Origin: Onthophagus taurus
Taxonomy: Eukaryota; Arthropoda; Insecta; Coleoptera; Scarabaeidae
Length of the DNA stretch: 64,000 nt
Reading direction: 5' to 3'
Assembly: GCF_036711975.1 (NCBI RefSeq)
Contig: NC_091967.1
Span: 28,644,001 to 28,708,000, forward strand
The notes beneath the pieces are model-generated. The model saw only the letters and a list, made by a program, of their open reading frames with translations. It ran no database searches and was not told where the DNA came from. This document shows, one piece after another, positions 49,912 through 61,341 of this stretch (within the stretch, counting starts at the first letter, position 1; every line of letters starts with the position of its first letter). The translations under genes were made by a program, and so were the position numbers.

Positions 49912-52761
49912 TCAGACCAGTCCGGTCGGCGAGGCCAGTGCAGCAGTCGTAACCATACGTCTAAATACCGGATACGTGTACCGAAAAATGTCAATTGGGA
50001 AACGATCAGCCGCTCTTGCCATTCTCATCATTGGGGAGTGGAGGAACGCATTCGTACGCGCAGCCGGAGTGAAGAACAAAAAATTATATCGCAAATTTCT
50101 CGGTGCAACGTGAATATTAATCAAGCTAACGAGCCCGGCGCAATCACACTCATTGTTGAGAATTTTGAAAAAAAATAGCAAATCATTGCAGGTGCGACGC
50201 TGATGGAGGGACAGAAACCGTAAAGAAGCACAAGTAGAGTCGTAGTCATCATACACTAAATGAGATTTATAACACAAGTACTTCAAAAATTTTCTCTGCA
50301 CCCGCTCCAATCTATCGATATGTATGTGGTAATGAGGATTCCACACAACGCTACAGTAGTTTAGAATACTGTAAACATAAGCAAAATATAGTGTTTTAAT
50401 TGCATTTATGTTAGAAAAATGCTCAGTAGACCTAATAACAAACCCCAACATGCGCCAAGCTTTATTAACTACTCCATCAACGTGCTCTCTGAACAACAAT
50501 TTCTCATCAAACATGACTCCCAAGTCTCTAATACAGGATACTCGTTGTATACCATCCCGATCAAAGTTGTAATCGAAATGAATGACATTTGATCTTCTAC
50601 TAAAAGTAATAACATTGCATTTTGATCGGTTAAGCGTCATGAAATTAGCTTCGCAATACCGTTGCAACTCAACTATGTCCAACTGAAGCTTCGAGCAGTC
50701 GCGCGGAGACGTGATACGCAGAAAAAGTTTAAGGTCGTCAGCATACATTAAACATTGAGCATGTTTAATAACAGAGAAGATATCGTTAATATAAATAGTA
50801 AAAAGTAGCGGACCAAGGTGACTGCCCTGCGGGACCCCAGATGGAACCTGAATAGGGTCGGATAGACAACCATTCACTGATACAATCTGAGTTCTGTCCC
50901 GGATATAAGATGCAATCCAACAAAGTAAATTGCCATTAATTTCAAATTTTGCCAGCTTGTTCAGCAGAAGTTCATGATTCACTCGATCGAAAGCCTTGCT
51001 GAAATCAGTATAAATAGCATCAACTTGGTATAGTTGTTCAAGTGAGTTAAGAATATAATCCGAGTATAGTAGCAAATTGCTCACGACCGAGCGACCAGCG
51101 TGAAACCCGTGTTGTCTGGGGTCAATCATACTCTTAACAGCAAAAAATAAACGTTTATATACAAGCCTCTCGAAAACCTTACTGAACTGTGGCAAAAGAG
51201 ATATTGGTCTGTAATTGGACGCATCATTACGGTTACCAGACTTGAATATTGGTATAACGTGAGCTTGCTTCCAGGCAGACGGGAAAACACAAGTACTTAA
51301 GGAGACGTTGTACAAAATAGTAAGGGGAAATGAAAGTGACTTGTAACAATTTTTTATCAAGAAACCAGGAATACCATCCGATCCCGGTCCTCCGGTCCCG
51401 TCAATCTCCCTCAGTGCCACCTCCACCTCCGCGCGATCAAAACATAAGACTCCAGAACAACCCACAGCAATATCACAACGAGCCGGCCCAGCACCCGCCG
51501 AAGCAGTGAAAACTGAGCCGAAGCAATCTGAAAATAAAGAGCAAATGTCTTCACCGACCGTAGCAACAGAGTCACCCAATGTCATCACCGCTGGAACACC
51601 ACTTGCACCCCTCCTACGCCTAAGGAAAGACCAGAAGTGCTTAGGATTACTTGTAATATTTGATTCTGTACGTTGAATGTAGTTATTATAATCGGTATTA
51701 ATAAGATGTTTAGCGCGACCCCTCAACAATGAGAAAGACAAATAATCGATCCGGTTCCCATACCGCTTCCACCTCCTGTGGGCCTTTTTCTTCTCACTGA
51801 GAACCCTTATAGTGCTAGGTGTAAACCACACTGGGTATCCCCCGGGTCGTTCTTTGAATTTAGGTACATGTTTTTCAATTGCGTACCTCAAATGAAAATA
51901 AAAAACATTCAAGAGACGTTCAATGCTGCCATGTCGCAGTTCAGAGTTCCAATTTATTGATGTCAAATATTGGTTAAGTTCATCAAAGTTTGCCCTACGA
52001 TAGTTATATGTAACATTTGATTTATTATTTAAATTAGGTTGATTAATTGCTGTGCATGAAAATTCGAGGGTTGTGTGCGCTATGTCCTCATGAACCAATG
52101 GGTTATCACTCAAAGATATGTTTGAGATCAGGGGAAAATTTGTTAAAATTAAATCAAGCGTGTTATCGAAAGCGTTGCAATAATGATTGTATTGATTAAG
52201 GCCACACAGGGAAAGAGCGTCCAGGAAATCGGACGACCGAGCACTGCCGGTACCGATACGAGAAGCCACGCACGAGCGATAAGTGGCATCAAGCGACCAG
52301 GTAATTTCTGGTAGATTGAAATCACCGCAAATCAAAAATTTATCGTCAGGACGCTGCTCAATAATTGAGACAAGTTGCTCAATGAAAGAGGCAAGAGCTA
52401 CATTATCATGGGGTGGAATATATATGCAACAAACGTGCAAGCTGGAGTCACCGTCGCGCAGCGTAACACAAACCGCATCGACCCCGCCGAACCAGTCCGG
52501 CCGCCGCACAGCAGCCAACGCATCAGAAACACCGATCAGAACACCACGTCCCATCAACCTGCCACCACCCACGTTTGGCCTATCGCATCTAAAAACTTGG
52601 TACGACTGAGGCAAAACCTCCGAGGAGTAGATACCTGGGTGGAGCCAGGTTTCTGTTAAACAAATAACATCAAATTCCGCATTGAGCACACTGTTGTACA
52701 GAGCAACAAGCTTGGTTCTTAAACCGCGGGTGTTCTGGTAGTACACGGTAATAGGTGACAT
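49912..52761 (-). CDS. LINE ORF2: AP-like endonuclease and reverse transcriptase, intact
   Basis: 949 residues. Endonuclease: MSPITVYYQNTRGLRTK, ICLTETWL, CGDFNLPEITW (about residue 145) and NTLDLILTN; the final catalytic region reads HEDIAHTTLEF. Linker: HFWSFLRRRRG. RT: GPGSDGIPGF, SNYRPISLLPQFSKVFERL, HGFHAGRS, YTDFSKAFDRVNHE, SGVPQGSHLGPLLF, and the catalytic CLMYADDLKLF near residue 680. The thumb and C-terminal domain include DRLERVQRKFLKYL. It nicks the target and copies element RNA there. ORF1 lies 60 bp upstream. It resembles the truncated LINE ORF at 34710-36722 but is clearly another family. Confidence 0.93.
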   Translation of the reverse strand: MSPITVYYQNTRGLRTKLVALYNSVLNAEFDVICLTETWLHPGIYSSEVLPQSYQVFRCDRPNVGGGRLMGRGVLIGVSDALAAVRRPDWFGGVDAVCVTLRDGDSSLHVCCIYIPPHDNVALASFIEQLVSIIEQRPDDKFLICGDFNLPEITWSLDATYRSCVASRIGTGSARSSDFLDALSLCGLNQYNHYCNAFDNTLDLILTNFPLISNISLSDNPLVHEDIAHTTLEFSCTAINQPNLNNKSNVTYNYRRANFDELNQYLTSINWNSELRHGSIERLLNVFYFHLRYAIEKHVPKFKERPGGYPVWFTPSTIRVLSEKKKAHRRWKRYGNRIDYLSFSLLRGRAKHLINTDYNNYIQRTESNITSNPKHFWSFLRRRRGASGVPAVMTLGDSVATVGEDICSLFSDCFGSVFTASAGAGPARCDIAVGCSGVLCFDRAEVEVALREIDGTGGPGSDGIPGFLIKNCYKSLSFPLTILYNVSLSTCVFPSAWKQAHVIPIFKSGNRNDASNYRPISLLPQFSKVFERLVYKRLFFAVKSMIDPRQHGFHAGRSVVSNLLLYSDYILNSLEQLYQVDAIYTDFSKAFDRVNHELLLNKLAKFEINGNLLCWIASYIRDRTQIVSVNGCLSDPIQVPSGVPQGSHLGPLLFTIYINDIFSVIKHAQCLMYADDLKLFLRITSPRDCSKLQLDIVELQRYCEANFMTLNRSKCNVITFSRRSNVIHFDYNFDRDGIQRVSCIRDLGVMFDEKLLFREHVDGVVNKAWRMLGFVIRSTEHFSNINAIKTLYFAYVYSILNYCSVVWNPHYHIHIDRLERVQRKFLKYLCYKSHLVYDDYDSTCASLRFLSLHQRRTCNDLLFFFKILNNECDCAGLVSLINIHVAPRNLRYNFLFFTPAARTNAFLHSPMMRMARAADRFPIDIFRYTYPVFRRMVTTAALASPTGLV

Positions 52762-52821
52762 GATTAATTTGTCGTGGCCTAAAAGAAAAGTGTTTATAAG
52801 TTAGATGAAACAACAACAAAA

Positions 52822-53814
52822 TTACATTCTGTCTATTTCCTTATCGCTCTTAACATGAATTGCACGCGAGTCTGGATCCTTTCGAACAAAAATTTTACTA
52901 TTACGAATCCAGACAAACTTATAACCTTTCTCTCTAGCCACCCCACGGGCCCGACCAAATAGAATCTTGTTCTGCGGCGTGAGATGCTCATTAACAAAAC
53001 ACCTCTCCGCAACACCCTCAATCTTGAGACCCGGACGTACACCAGCAGGAACTGATCGTTTCTTCAACGCAGCAGCGGCCAGGAAGTTATCCCGTCTGAG
53101 ACGACTGCAGAACTTCACAATAATGGTCTTGGGGGTCGCCTCCCGATTCCGAAACCCTGCACCATGCGGAACACGATGAACCGCGTCCACATCCGTCGAG
53201 GATACAGGAACCTGAAGAAAATTACCAATGGACCCCAGCACTTCTACCAGGTTTTCATTGTCCCTCTCAGGCACCCCCTGGATCTCCAGATTATTCCTGC
53301 GAGAATATTGTTCCATATCAGAAACACGATCGGACAAATCGGTTACTTGTTTTTTCAGGGATATATTTTCAGCGTTCAGTCTGTCAATGATTTTCATCTG
53401 CTCCTGGAAGCGCTTCACAGTCACCTCAAAATCAGACACTCGCTGACTACAGAACTCCACCGACTCGACCAAATTGTCATATCTAGAGCTCATCTCACGC
53501 ATATCCGTTCGCATCTCTCTGACCATATCAAAAATTGTTTCAAGAGAGACAGGCGGAGCATGTTCGGCCGCAATGCTCCCGGGAATAGATGTGCTGATGA
53601 AAGAACGGGAAGTACGTCGTGCGGGCGGCGGAGGCGATCTACAGACGGAACATCTCCACGACGCTCCGGCGACTGATAGTGCCACGGCAGAATCTTTAGC
53701 GATGTCCACACATTTGGCGTGAAACCACGCCCGGCACGAGACGCATTGAACACCAGGGGTGTCCCTCCCCACCAGCTGGTTACACCGCCCACAAAATTTC
53801 TTTTTGGTAGGCAT
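52822..53814 (-). CDS. LINE ORF1: PHD-type finger, coiled coil, RNA-binding domain
   Basis: I chose the second ATG (MPTKKKFCGRC); the upstream one adds five residues. A PHD-like finger occupies about residues 7-60 (C..C....C..C.....H..C, then WRCSVC). A long coiled coil runs about 85-165 (MREMSSRYDNLVES, SLKKQVTDLSDRVSDMEQ). The conserved YSRRNNLEIQGVPE region and an RRM-like end with KTIIVKFCSRLRRDNF and FVNEHLTPQNK follow. Such proteins coat LINE RNA. The organisation matches the smaller ORF1 at 16941-17681. Confidence 0.9.
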   Translation of the reverse strand: MPTKKKFCGRCNQLVGRDTPGVQCVSCRAWFHAKCVDIAKDSAVALSVAGASWRCSVCRSPPPPARRTSRSFISTSIPGSIAAEHAPPVSLETIFDMVREMRTDMREMSSRYDNLVESVEFCSQRVSDFEVTVKRFQEQMKIIDRLNAENISLKKQVTDLSDRVSDMEQYSRRNNLEIQGVPERDNENLVEVLGSIGNFLQVPVSSTDVDAVHRVPHGAGFRNREATPKTIIVKFCSRLRRDNFLAAAALKKRSVPAGVRPGLKIEGVAERCFVNEHLTPQNKILFGRARGVAREKGYKFVWIRNSKIFVRKDPDSRAIHVKSDKEIDRM

Positions 53815-54040
53815 CGCGACCAGTTTCACCCAAGAAACAAGGTTTATAGAAAGAAAAATTCACTTATTTTTAGGAAAGTTCCACCCGTTTCAACGAACAA
53901 ACTCAGCTAGGATGAGTAGACTAACAAAGCACTGATAACCTGCGTTAACTGAGCTACACATCGGTAAAAGTCACGAATTAAAACCACGCTGCTATTCACA
54001 GGAAAACCGTTAAAACACGGAGCACGGAAAAAGCGTGTTC

Positions 54041-54766
54041 TCACCGCGAAACCGTGTGTAATACTTTAAATTTAAAGCATTTTTGCTCTGAATTTCGATT
54101 ATGAGTAACATTATTTCGTGACGAACTAGGGCTTTCTCTATTAACGGTCACAATAGATCGTCTATTATCTGTAGATGTCTTCTTTTCTGAATTAGCTGTT
54201 GTTGTAAATCGTCGATTATTATGTATAGGATAGGCTAAATCCTTTTCAATATCGTCTGATATACGATGGGGTGCAACATATTCATCGGTTTGTATTTGAG
54301 TTTCTTCAATTTTACGACACAATCTAACTAGTTCACTTTCAGTATCGATATCTTCTAAACATAATTTATTTTGATATACTTTTGCGGATACTGAACAATT
54401 TAACCGACTAAATAAGTTATTCATGTATGACAAATAAATTCCAATGGATTCGTCTCGCGCCTGCGTTCTGTGTTTAATCTGTTCCCAAAGTCTTTCGTTG
54501 TAGTTTCGAGGCAGAAATTCTTCCTTTAAACCCTGACACAAACTGGTCCAATTCAACAAGTTTTTCCTATTGGCACGATACCAAACTAAAGCTCTACCTT
54601 CAAATAACTCTACGGCTCCCTCATACAACATTTGGGCATCAACACCTCTACTCACACTGAGCTCTTCAACCCGCTCCAAGAAAGAATTCACGCTTTGGTT
54701 CGGATCTTCTCCAGAGTATCGAAGATTCCATTTTGATAACGACATGTATTTTGGATTAGTATTAAG
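54041..54766 (-). pseudogene. Osvaldo-like gag, middle part
   Basis: From about 54745 leftward it reads MSLSKWNLRYSGEDP, then LVWYRANRKNLLNW and LKEEFLP, the retrotransposon gag capsid signature. It continues with a basic serine/asparagine-rich tail up to the first cysteine of the zinc knuckle, where the LINE starts (the final codons of the open frame are LINE sequence). On the other side it joins the N-terminal gag part across the CsRn1-like insertion with frames in agreement. Confidence 0.85.
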
Positions 54767-54780
54767 AGTAGTATAGAGTA

Positions 54781-55595
54781 CAGTAAAACCTCGACTTACG
54801 CTACCCCGTCTTACGCGACCCCGTACTTACGCGGTTTTTCTAACGACACCGCGCCGCGCCGTCGGGGCGCGACAAGAAGGCGCGTTAGCCATCTCGTATT
54901 TTTTTTTAATTCTTCATCGTGTTTTTCGCTGGTTCACCAACACGAAATAAAACGTTTCGATAGAATATTTTAAAACTTTTACAAATGTCCTGTAAAAGAA
55001 GCAAAAGTGATTATTCGGCGCCGAATAAAAAAAGAAAAACAGGTCAGTTCTGATCCAGCCCAAGTGGAAAAACAAATGACAATTGCAAGTTTAACTCAAG
55101 GTTTGGACTCAATTGAAAAAGGTTTGAAAATTTTGGAAAATATAGACCCTAATGAAGAACGAGTTATTACTACAACGCAAGGTATTAAAAAATTATTAGC
55201 TTGTTATGAAGAAATTCTTCGAAAAAAAAAAGCATCCCTCATTCGTCAGTCTAGTCTTTTAGATTTTATAAAGCCGTCAGAACCGACGTAATAATATACG
55301 TTTTAATATTATTTATGTAACTTATATTTTCATATTGCTTTTATTTTTTCGGGAAAATAAATTTATTAAAATTAGTAGTAGTATTATTAGTATGTACATA
55401 CATTTTTTTAACAAAATTATGTTTAATTATTAATGTTTATTAATCCTTGATTATATATATATATATATAATCTATATATATAATCTATATATATAATCTA
55501 TATATATATGTATTTATCGTATTTCGACTTACGCGATTTTCGACTTACGCGGCTACTGTCAGTCCCACCTATCGCGTAACTACGGGGTATTACTG
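54781..55595 (+). mobile_element. Tigger/pogo-type element, internally deleted
   Basis: Ends CAGTAAAACCTCGACTTACGC and (inverse) CAGTAATACCCCGTAGTTACGC, flanked by TA (54779-54780 and 55596-55597). It keeps only the 3' end of the transposase gene. A TATATA/ATCTATATATA microsatellite lies at 55452-55508 within it. Confidence 0.9.
55007..55291 (+). pseudogene. Tigger transposase C-terminal scrap
   Basis: ASLTQGLDSIEKGLKILEN, DPNEERVITTTQGIKKLL and a final SLLDFIKPSE correspond to the extreme C-terminus of Tigger/jerky-type transposases. The DNA-binding and DDE domains are missing. Confidence 0.7.
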
Positions 55596-55989
55596 TATAT
55601 TTATTTGTAACTCTATATTTATTAATCGTACAATAAAATATTAAAAATTAAAATGGAGTATTTGATAGACTGTTTTATATGTGTGTCTACCAGTTTATTT
55701 ATTATTTTATGACTATAACAAAATCGCCATGGGAAAATACATTATGTTGATATAACAACCCATGGTGATATAACATGATGATTCTATATAAAAATAATAA
55801 GAGTGCGTGATGCGCTACAATTATTCCCCCCTTCAATAAAAATTAAAAATTTAAATTAATGACGATGTTTCAAACATAGAAATAAAAAAAACGAAGAAGA
55901 AAAGGAAATCCATAGGGGGTGGTAACAATTGTCTTTAGTCTGCACAAGAAAGACATTATATACATTGAAATAATAAGTATTTGTTTAAA

Positions 55990-58845
55990 TTATAAAAAGG
56001 AAAATTTTACTTTTTTAGGATTTTCTTTAACAGTATTAATATCATGCAAGGTTTCATTCAACAAGAATGCTGGTTGTAAATGATCAATATGTATTGAAGT
56101 GTGGCGATTATTCTTTAGAATAACAAAGTATTTATCCATTCTCTTAATAACTTTGAAAGGACCTTCAAATCTGGACGATAAAGAATTTTTTATTCCTTGA
56201 ATTTTTACAAAAACAAAATTTGATTTAAACAATTCTTTGTGTATGAAAGGTTTTAATTTTGAATGAAAGTTAGTCTGAGTTGGTCTCAAGTTTGCAAAAG
56301 ATTCACGCAGGCTAATAAGAAGTTGATCTGTGTCTATCGAAGAGTTTGACTTAAGAAAGAATTCGCCTGGAAGACGAAGCGGTTGTCCAAACACAAGTTC
56401 AGCAGAAGAACATCCCAGATCTTGTTTTAAAGAAGATCTGAGTCCTAATAAAATTATTGGAAGATCGTGAAACCACCTGTTGCTACTACCACGTGCAACA
56501 ATGGAATTTTTGAGTGTACGATGAAATCTCTCCAAAATTCCATTGCTTTGCGGATGATAAGCAGAAGTACTAATTTGTGTAGCACCAATTAACATGGCAA
56601 ATTTTGAAAAAAGTTGAGATTCAAATTGTCGCCCTTTGTCATGAGTAATTGTGTGCGGAATACCAAATCGTGAAAAGTAATTTTGAAAAAGTGTATTTGC
56701 TATGGTGCTTGCTGAAGTGTCTATAACCGGAAAAGCTTCTGGCCATCGAGTAAAACGTTCAATAACAGTTAAAATATATGAATAACCAGAAGAAGGAGTA
56801 AGAGGTCCAACAAGATCTATATGTATATGTTGAAATCTTTCTTGTGGAACATTTATATGCTCTATAGGAGATTTTGTATATTTATTAATTTTAGTTTTTT
56901 GACATGGTATACATGATCTAGTCCAAAGATAAATGTCTTTACTCATGTGGGGCCAAAAGAAACGCATCTTTAATAAATGACGAGTTGCACGTATACCAAG
57001 ATGTGAAACATTGTGAAATTTTTGGAAAATTTGTTTGCGAAATTTTTCGGGAATATAAATTTTAGGAATGGATGTTGAGACATCACACCAAAGAGTTATA
57101 TCAGGAAAAACTGGTTTTTCTTCAACGAGTGTAAAATTAGTATTACCTCGCGATTGGGCTTGTAAGAGATGTTGTAACTGAAGATCTGCAGATTGAGCAT
57201 GTTTAATCTCTTTTAAATCAGGATAAGAAAAATTGAGGGATTCTATATTAATGCATGACATTGTGTCTGCAATAATGTTAGAATCGCCTTTAATATACCT
57301 GATGTCTGAAGTGAATTGAGATATATAATGAAGATAACGTGTTTGTCTTGGTGTTTTATCTGATTTGGAATGAATGGAATTAACTAACGGTTTGTGATCA
57401 GTGTAAATTGTAAATTGGTTGCCGTATAAAAAATGTTTGAAATATTTAATAGATGAATAAATAGCTAAAAGTTCCCTATCAAAAGTTGAGTAATTTATTT
57501 GACTAGGTGATAACTTTTTTGAAAAGAAAGCAACGGGTTGGGTCGTATTATTAATAGCCTGAGACAGAACTGCACCCATACCTGTATTAGAGGCATCTGT
57601 TGTTAATGTCAAATTGGCTGAAGGATTTGGATGCGCGATATATACGGACTGAGATAATAGATCTTTAGCACGTGAAAAAGAGTTGGTGTGCTCGTCTGTC
57701 CACACAGTAATTTGCTTCTGATTATTTTTGCAAAGTGTGGTCGAAAGAGAATGCAAGGGTCCAAGAATTTCAGAAAAATTGGGTACAAATCTGTGATAGA
57801 AATTGATCATTCCAAGAAATCTTTGGAGTTCTTTCAGATTTTGAGGTTGAGGAAAATTATTTATTGCTTCAATTTTTGATTGAGTTGGACGAGACCCTTT
57901 GGAAGATATATGATGGCTTAAAAAATCTATTGAACTTACTCCAAAAACACATTTAGACGGTTTAATGTTGATTCCAAAACTGTCTAATCTTTCAAAAAGT
58001 TGTCGAAGGTGAATTAAATGTTCATTTTTGTCTTTACTAGCAATAAGGATATCATCCAGGTAGACAAAAATGAAACTTAAACCGGAAGTTACTTCATTTA
58101 TAAATCGTTGAAACGTTTGGGCTGCGTTTTTTAACCCAAATGGCATCCTAGAGAACTCATAGAGACCGAAAGGGGTAGTGATAGCGGTTTTGTAGATATC
58201 TTCTTCTGCTACTGGTATCTGGTGATATGCTCGTACAAGATCGATTTTTGAAAAAATTGTGCAACCATGAAGGTTCAAATTAAAATCTTGCAAATGAGGT
58301 AATGGGTATCTGTCTGGTACCGTTACTAAATTTAACTGACGATAGTCGCCACAAGGACGCCAGTCTTGACAATCTTTTTTAGGTACCATGTGTAAGGGTG
58401 AAGCAACAGAAGAAGAAGATGATCTACAAATACCGAGTTCTACCATATCATTGAATTCTCTTTTGGCGATTGCAAATTTAGTTTTGTCAAGTCGTCTCGG
58501 CCTACAAAATGGAAGATGTGAATCGGTTATAATATAATGTTTAACATTATGTTTAACAGGTAAATTAAAATCTGGAATAGTGGTTAAATTTGGAAAGGAT
58601 TTTAAAAGATTTGTAAATTCAGTTTCGATAGAAAATAATTTAGGGGAAGAAATTTCTGAGTTGGCTAACGTGCCATAAGTAGATAAAGTGGTCTTTGAGT
58701 CAATCAATTGTCGATTTTTTATATCAACTAAAATGGCGAATTTATTGAGGAAATCAGCTCCAATAATTGGTTTTGTAACATTCGCAATAGTGAAAACGAA
58801 AGGAAAATTTCTTCGTAAATTTAAAGAGACGGTTAGTAATTTTTA
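55990..58845 (-). CDS. CsRn1-like pol (RT-RNase H-integrase), intact 905-codon frame
   Basis: The longest Met start is at 58707, but the frame opens upstream (to about 58845) with protease-end sequence ([13 protein letters not shown]), so translation must enter by frameshift. [42 protein letters not shown] and [11 protein letters not shown]. Connection: [14 protein letters not shown]. RNase [27 protein letters not shown] and IYTDHKPL. Integrase: H...H (FHNVSHLG) and CIPCQK, then [18 protein letters not shown] and [13 protein letters not shown] for D, D, E. It ends with a chromo-less basic tail. No stop. Confidence 0.94.
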
Positions 58846-60095
58846 CCATAAGTATCGATTACAGAACCGTTAGCCGCAGTAAGTATGGACTGTGAGTCTT
58901 TTTGATTTAAGGGATAAAATTTATTTGGAATGACAGAAATGTCAGCTCCGGTGTCAATAAAAAATCGCAGGTTATTTTTATTATCATATACAAAAAGTCT
59001 GGAAGATATTTGGTTAATTGATTTTGAAGAAGGTGAGGATTTTTCTATCGAAACTTTAATTAGTTTTTTTGAATTTGAATAGGATGTAGTTGGTTTATTT
59101 TTTATTAAATTATGGAATTTACACCAAGTACCTTCACAACTATAAGCTTTGGTACCATATCTGCTATGAAATTTGCAAATGTTTGAACGTTCTCGAGAAG
59201 GAGTACGATTGCGCGAACGAAATGAAGAATTGTCATTGTAACGACAATGTGAACAACACTGACGTTGTAAAGAATTTATATCTTCAACACTCTGTTGTAA
59301 GTTATTTATTTTATTTTGAATAGATGTAATAGATGTGTGTTGTTGTGTTACAGTTTGCAACAAAGTTTGACAAGTTGAAGTTAAATCACTGATGGCTTTT
59401 AATAAAGGAAAATCATGCGTCGAATGTGAATTTTGGGCAGGCGTAATTTCTGAAACTTTTAATGATGAATAAGGACCGGAATTTAAAGAATCCCAAATTT
59501 TATCTGCCATCGTTAGTAATTCAAGTGGATCACTTTTTCCAGAGGCCAGTAAGGCAACTGAAATTGTGTGTGGAAGCCTCCTCTTCCAAAGTTTTAAAAG
59601 TAAGTCTTGACTTACAACTTGAGAACCACCTGCAGTAACCATCATACCTCGGAAGAATTCAGATGGTTTTTGATTTCCCATCTCTGAACCCGACAGGAGA
59701 TCATCCAGACGTTTCTCCTCACTTTGTGATAGTCTATCAATTAAAGTTTTTTTAAGAAAAGGATATAAGTTTGTGTCTGGTGGGTTATTAATCACATCAA
59801 TAACTGATGAAATGATTTCTAACGGTAAATTAGAAATCACCAGATTGTATTTAGCTTTGTCATTCTGCACATTACAAATTGAAAATTTTGCTTCCACCTG
59901 AGTAAACCAGATTTCAGGTTTTGATACCCAAAAAGGTGGAAGTCGCACTGCAGAAAAATTTTCGGAAAAATGTTGTGTATCACCAACGTTATTATCGGGT
60001 ATTTTGAATGAAACCTTGTTTAGTATCGAAGAATCAATGATTGAAAATTTGAAGAATATAATGTCTGACTTATGAGGAATAGAAACAATTGTCAC
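58833..60095 (-). CDS. CsRn1-like gag and protease start
   Basis: The capsid starts about residue 45 with [20 protein letters not shown], the CsRn1 gag signature. It continues with [15 protein letters not shown] and a serine/glutamine-rich linker. The knuckle is [20 protein letters not shown] (C-H-C-C). The protease site [13 protein letters not shown] lies near residue 385. The frame stops soon after, overlapping the pol frame by a few codons, so a -1 shift is needed. The natural start may be a downstream ATG; the first 40 residues are not conserved in the family. Confidence 0.9.
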   Translation of the reverse strand: MTIVSIPHKSDIIFFKFSIIDSSILNKVSFKIPDNNVGDTQHFSENFSAVRLPPFWVSKPEIWFTQVEAKFSICNVQNDKAKYNLVISNLPLEIISSVIDVINNPPDTNLYPFLKKTLIDRLSQSEEKRLDDLLSGSEMGNQKPSEFFRGMMVTAGGSQVVSQDLLLKLWKRRLPHTISVALLASGKSDPLELLTMADKIWDSLNSGPYSSLKVSEITPAQNSHSTHDFPLLKAISDLTSTCQTLLQTVTQQHTSITSIQNKINNLQQSVEDINSLQRQCCSHCRYNDNSSFRSRNRTPSRERSNICKFHSRYGTKAYSCEGTWCKFHNLIKNKPTTSYSNSKKLIKVSIEKSSPSSKSINQISSRLFVYDNKNNLRFFIDTGADISVIPNKFYPLNQKDSQSILTAANGSVIDTYGKNY

Positions 60096-60353
60096 TCACC
60101 CAAAAATCAGTTATTATGATGATTAGTTGTAATAGTAGGTTTCTTCTTCTCTTATTTTTCTTAGGTAGATTTTTCTTTTATGAAACGCAGATTTCTTCTT
60201 GTCGTAGATTTCTTTATTCCGTATTTCTGGTAAATTTCTTCTTGTCGTTTTTATTCCATGTGTATATTTCGTCTTCTTCTAATTCTTCTTCGATTGGTGT
60301 TTATTATAGATTTATTATATGGTTATTATTATATATTTTCTTTTTTGAAAATA

Positions 60354-60366
60354 GTCGGGGTCACCA
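60354..60366 (-). other. CsRn1-like primer-binding site, tRNA-Trp type
   Basis: The minus strand reads TGGTGACCCCGAC, complementary to the 3' end of insect tRNA-Trp over 13 bases, two bases inside the 5' LTR. Confidence 0.85.
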
Positions 60367-60368
60367 AT

Positions 60369-60599
60369 TATAGAGTATATTTATTTGTAACTCTATATTT
60401 ATTAATCGTACAATAAAATATTAAAAATTAAAATGGAGTATTTGATAGACTGTTTTATATGTGTGTCTACCAGTTTATTTATTATTTTATGACTATAACA
60501 AAATCGCCATGGGAAAATACATTATGTTGATATAACAACCCATGGTGATATAACATGATGTTTCTATATAAAAATAATAAGAGTGCGTGATGCGCTACA
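60369..60599 (-). repeat. CsRn1-like 5' LTR (right copy)
   Basis: 231 bp, uninterrupted. TTTCTATATAAAAATAATAA near its right end, read on the minus strand, could serve as a TATA region. Confidence 0.93.
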
Positions 60600-60604
60600 A
60601 GTAG

Positions 60605-61133
60605 TAACATTAGTTCGAGTCGGATCGACGTTAATGTTCACAACCGAACGTGTAGGAGTCGAAGCTGCGTCGGGTACCAACACGCTTTCAGCCATAGCTA
60701 GTTCCGCTGGCTCGGCTTGTCTTTCATTAAAGCCCTCAACATTATTTTGAAAATCTGAGTCGCAACTCAAGGCCCGTTTAAGGATTTCCGAATGTTTTTG
60801 AATTAGTTCGGCGGTCTTTGGACTCATTCTTTCTATTCGCCCCATCACGTGGGCTAATTTTGATGTTTTTTTTCTTATATTTGAAACGCTCGTAACCTCA
60901 CCTGCTATCATCGTTTCAATATCTTTCAGTTTACTTTCGCATACCTGCAGATTTTGTTCGTCGTCTATTTGTACCAAGCTTTTAAATATCGAACCTTCTT
61001 TCTCCATTGCGATCGCTCGTCGCAAAACCTTAATCATGTCTTTATTAGTTCCTGACTGATCTATTCCTCTTACTTTTAATTCATATTGCAATTCATCCTT
61101 ACATAATCGATCGATATCCATTGTTCTCGGCAT
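60605..61133 (-). pseudogene. Osvaldo-like gag N-terminus
   Basis: It starts MPRTMDIDRLCKDELQYEL (the second ATG of the open frame). The first 45 residues look SAP-like (L..EL..RGI..SGTNKDMI), followed by a coiled-coil region (ESKLKDIETMI) and an acidic hinge. It is cut by the CsRn1-like element at 60604; the downstream gag continues at 54766. Confidence 0.85.
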
Positions 61134-61341
61134 GGTAATTGATTTCATACAAAACTTATTAAAAAAATTTATCTACTTTTATTGGTATCCTATTTTGCCC
61201 AAAATTCATTCAAAATTACTAGATTCAATTCAAAAATCCCAAACATCAAGCAAAAAAAATATACAATAGCAATAATCAACTCAAGCAAATAAGAAAAAAT
61301 TACACCTTTGTCGTCATCACTGTTTTTTCCCTTTTTCGGGG

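Larger units (their letters stand above)
49640..54070 (-). mobile_element. Full-length CR1/Jockey-group LINE inserted in gag
   Basis: Two complete ORFs, a 5' leader of about 230 bp and a 3' end in a TAAA-type microsatellite (49640-49665). Its ends split a gag zinc knuckle precisely. A short AAAT duplication is possible but cannot be told from the tail. With both ORFs open it is the best candidate in the window for a recently active element. Confidence 0.9.
54772..55819 (-). repeat. CsRn1-like 3' LTR (left copy), interrupted by Tigger
   Basis: Nine bases of LTR precede the Tigger element and 222 follow it. Removing Tigger plus one TA leaves exactly 231 bp, the length of the right LTR. Confidence 0.92.
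54772..60599 (-). mobile_element. CsRn1-like Ty3/gypsy retrotransposon, young
   Basis: 231-bp LTRs (TATAGAG...GCTACA in window orientation) are flanked by the 5-bp duplication AGTAG (54767-54771 and 60600-60604). The two LTRs differ at one position that I could see, once the Tigger insertion is discounted. A tRNA-Trp primer site plus a gag knuckle of the C..H...G.KA..C...C type are hallmarks of the CsRn1 clade. Gag-pol is almost intact. Confidence 0.93.

Noticed and set aside
53164..53676. 170-codon + strand frame opposite LINE ORF1
   Set aside because: Antisense shadow of the LINE ORF1 coiled coil; the ORF1 frame carries the recognisable domains.
54772..60599. Errantivirus-type envelope gene in the LTR elements
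   Set aside because: After pol, neither the CsRn1-like nor the Osvaldo-like element has room or an open frame for an envelope; pol runs almost to the 3' LTR.
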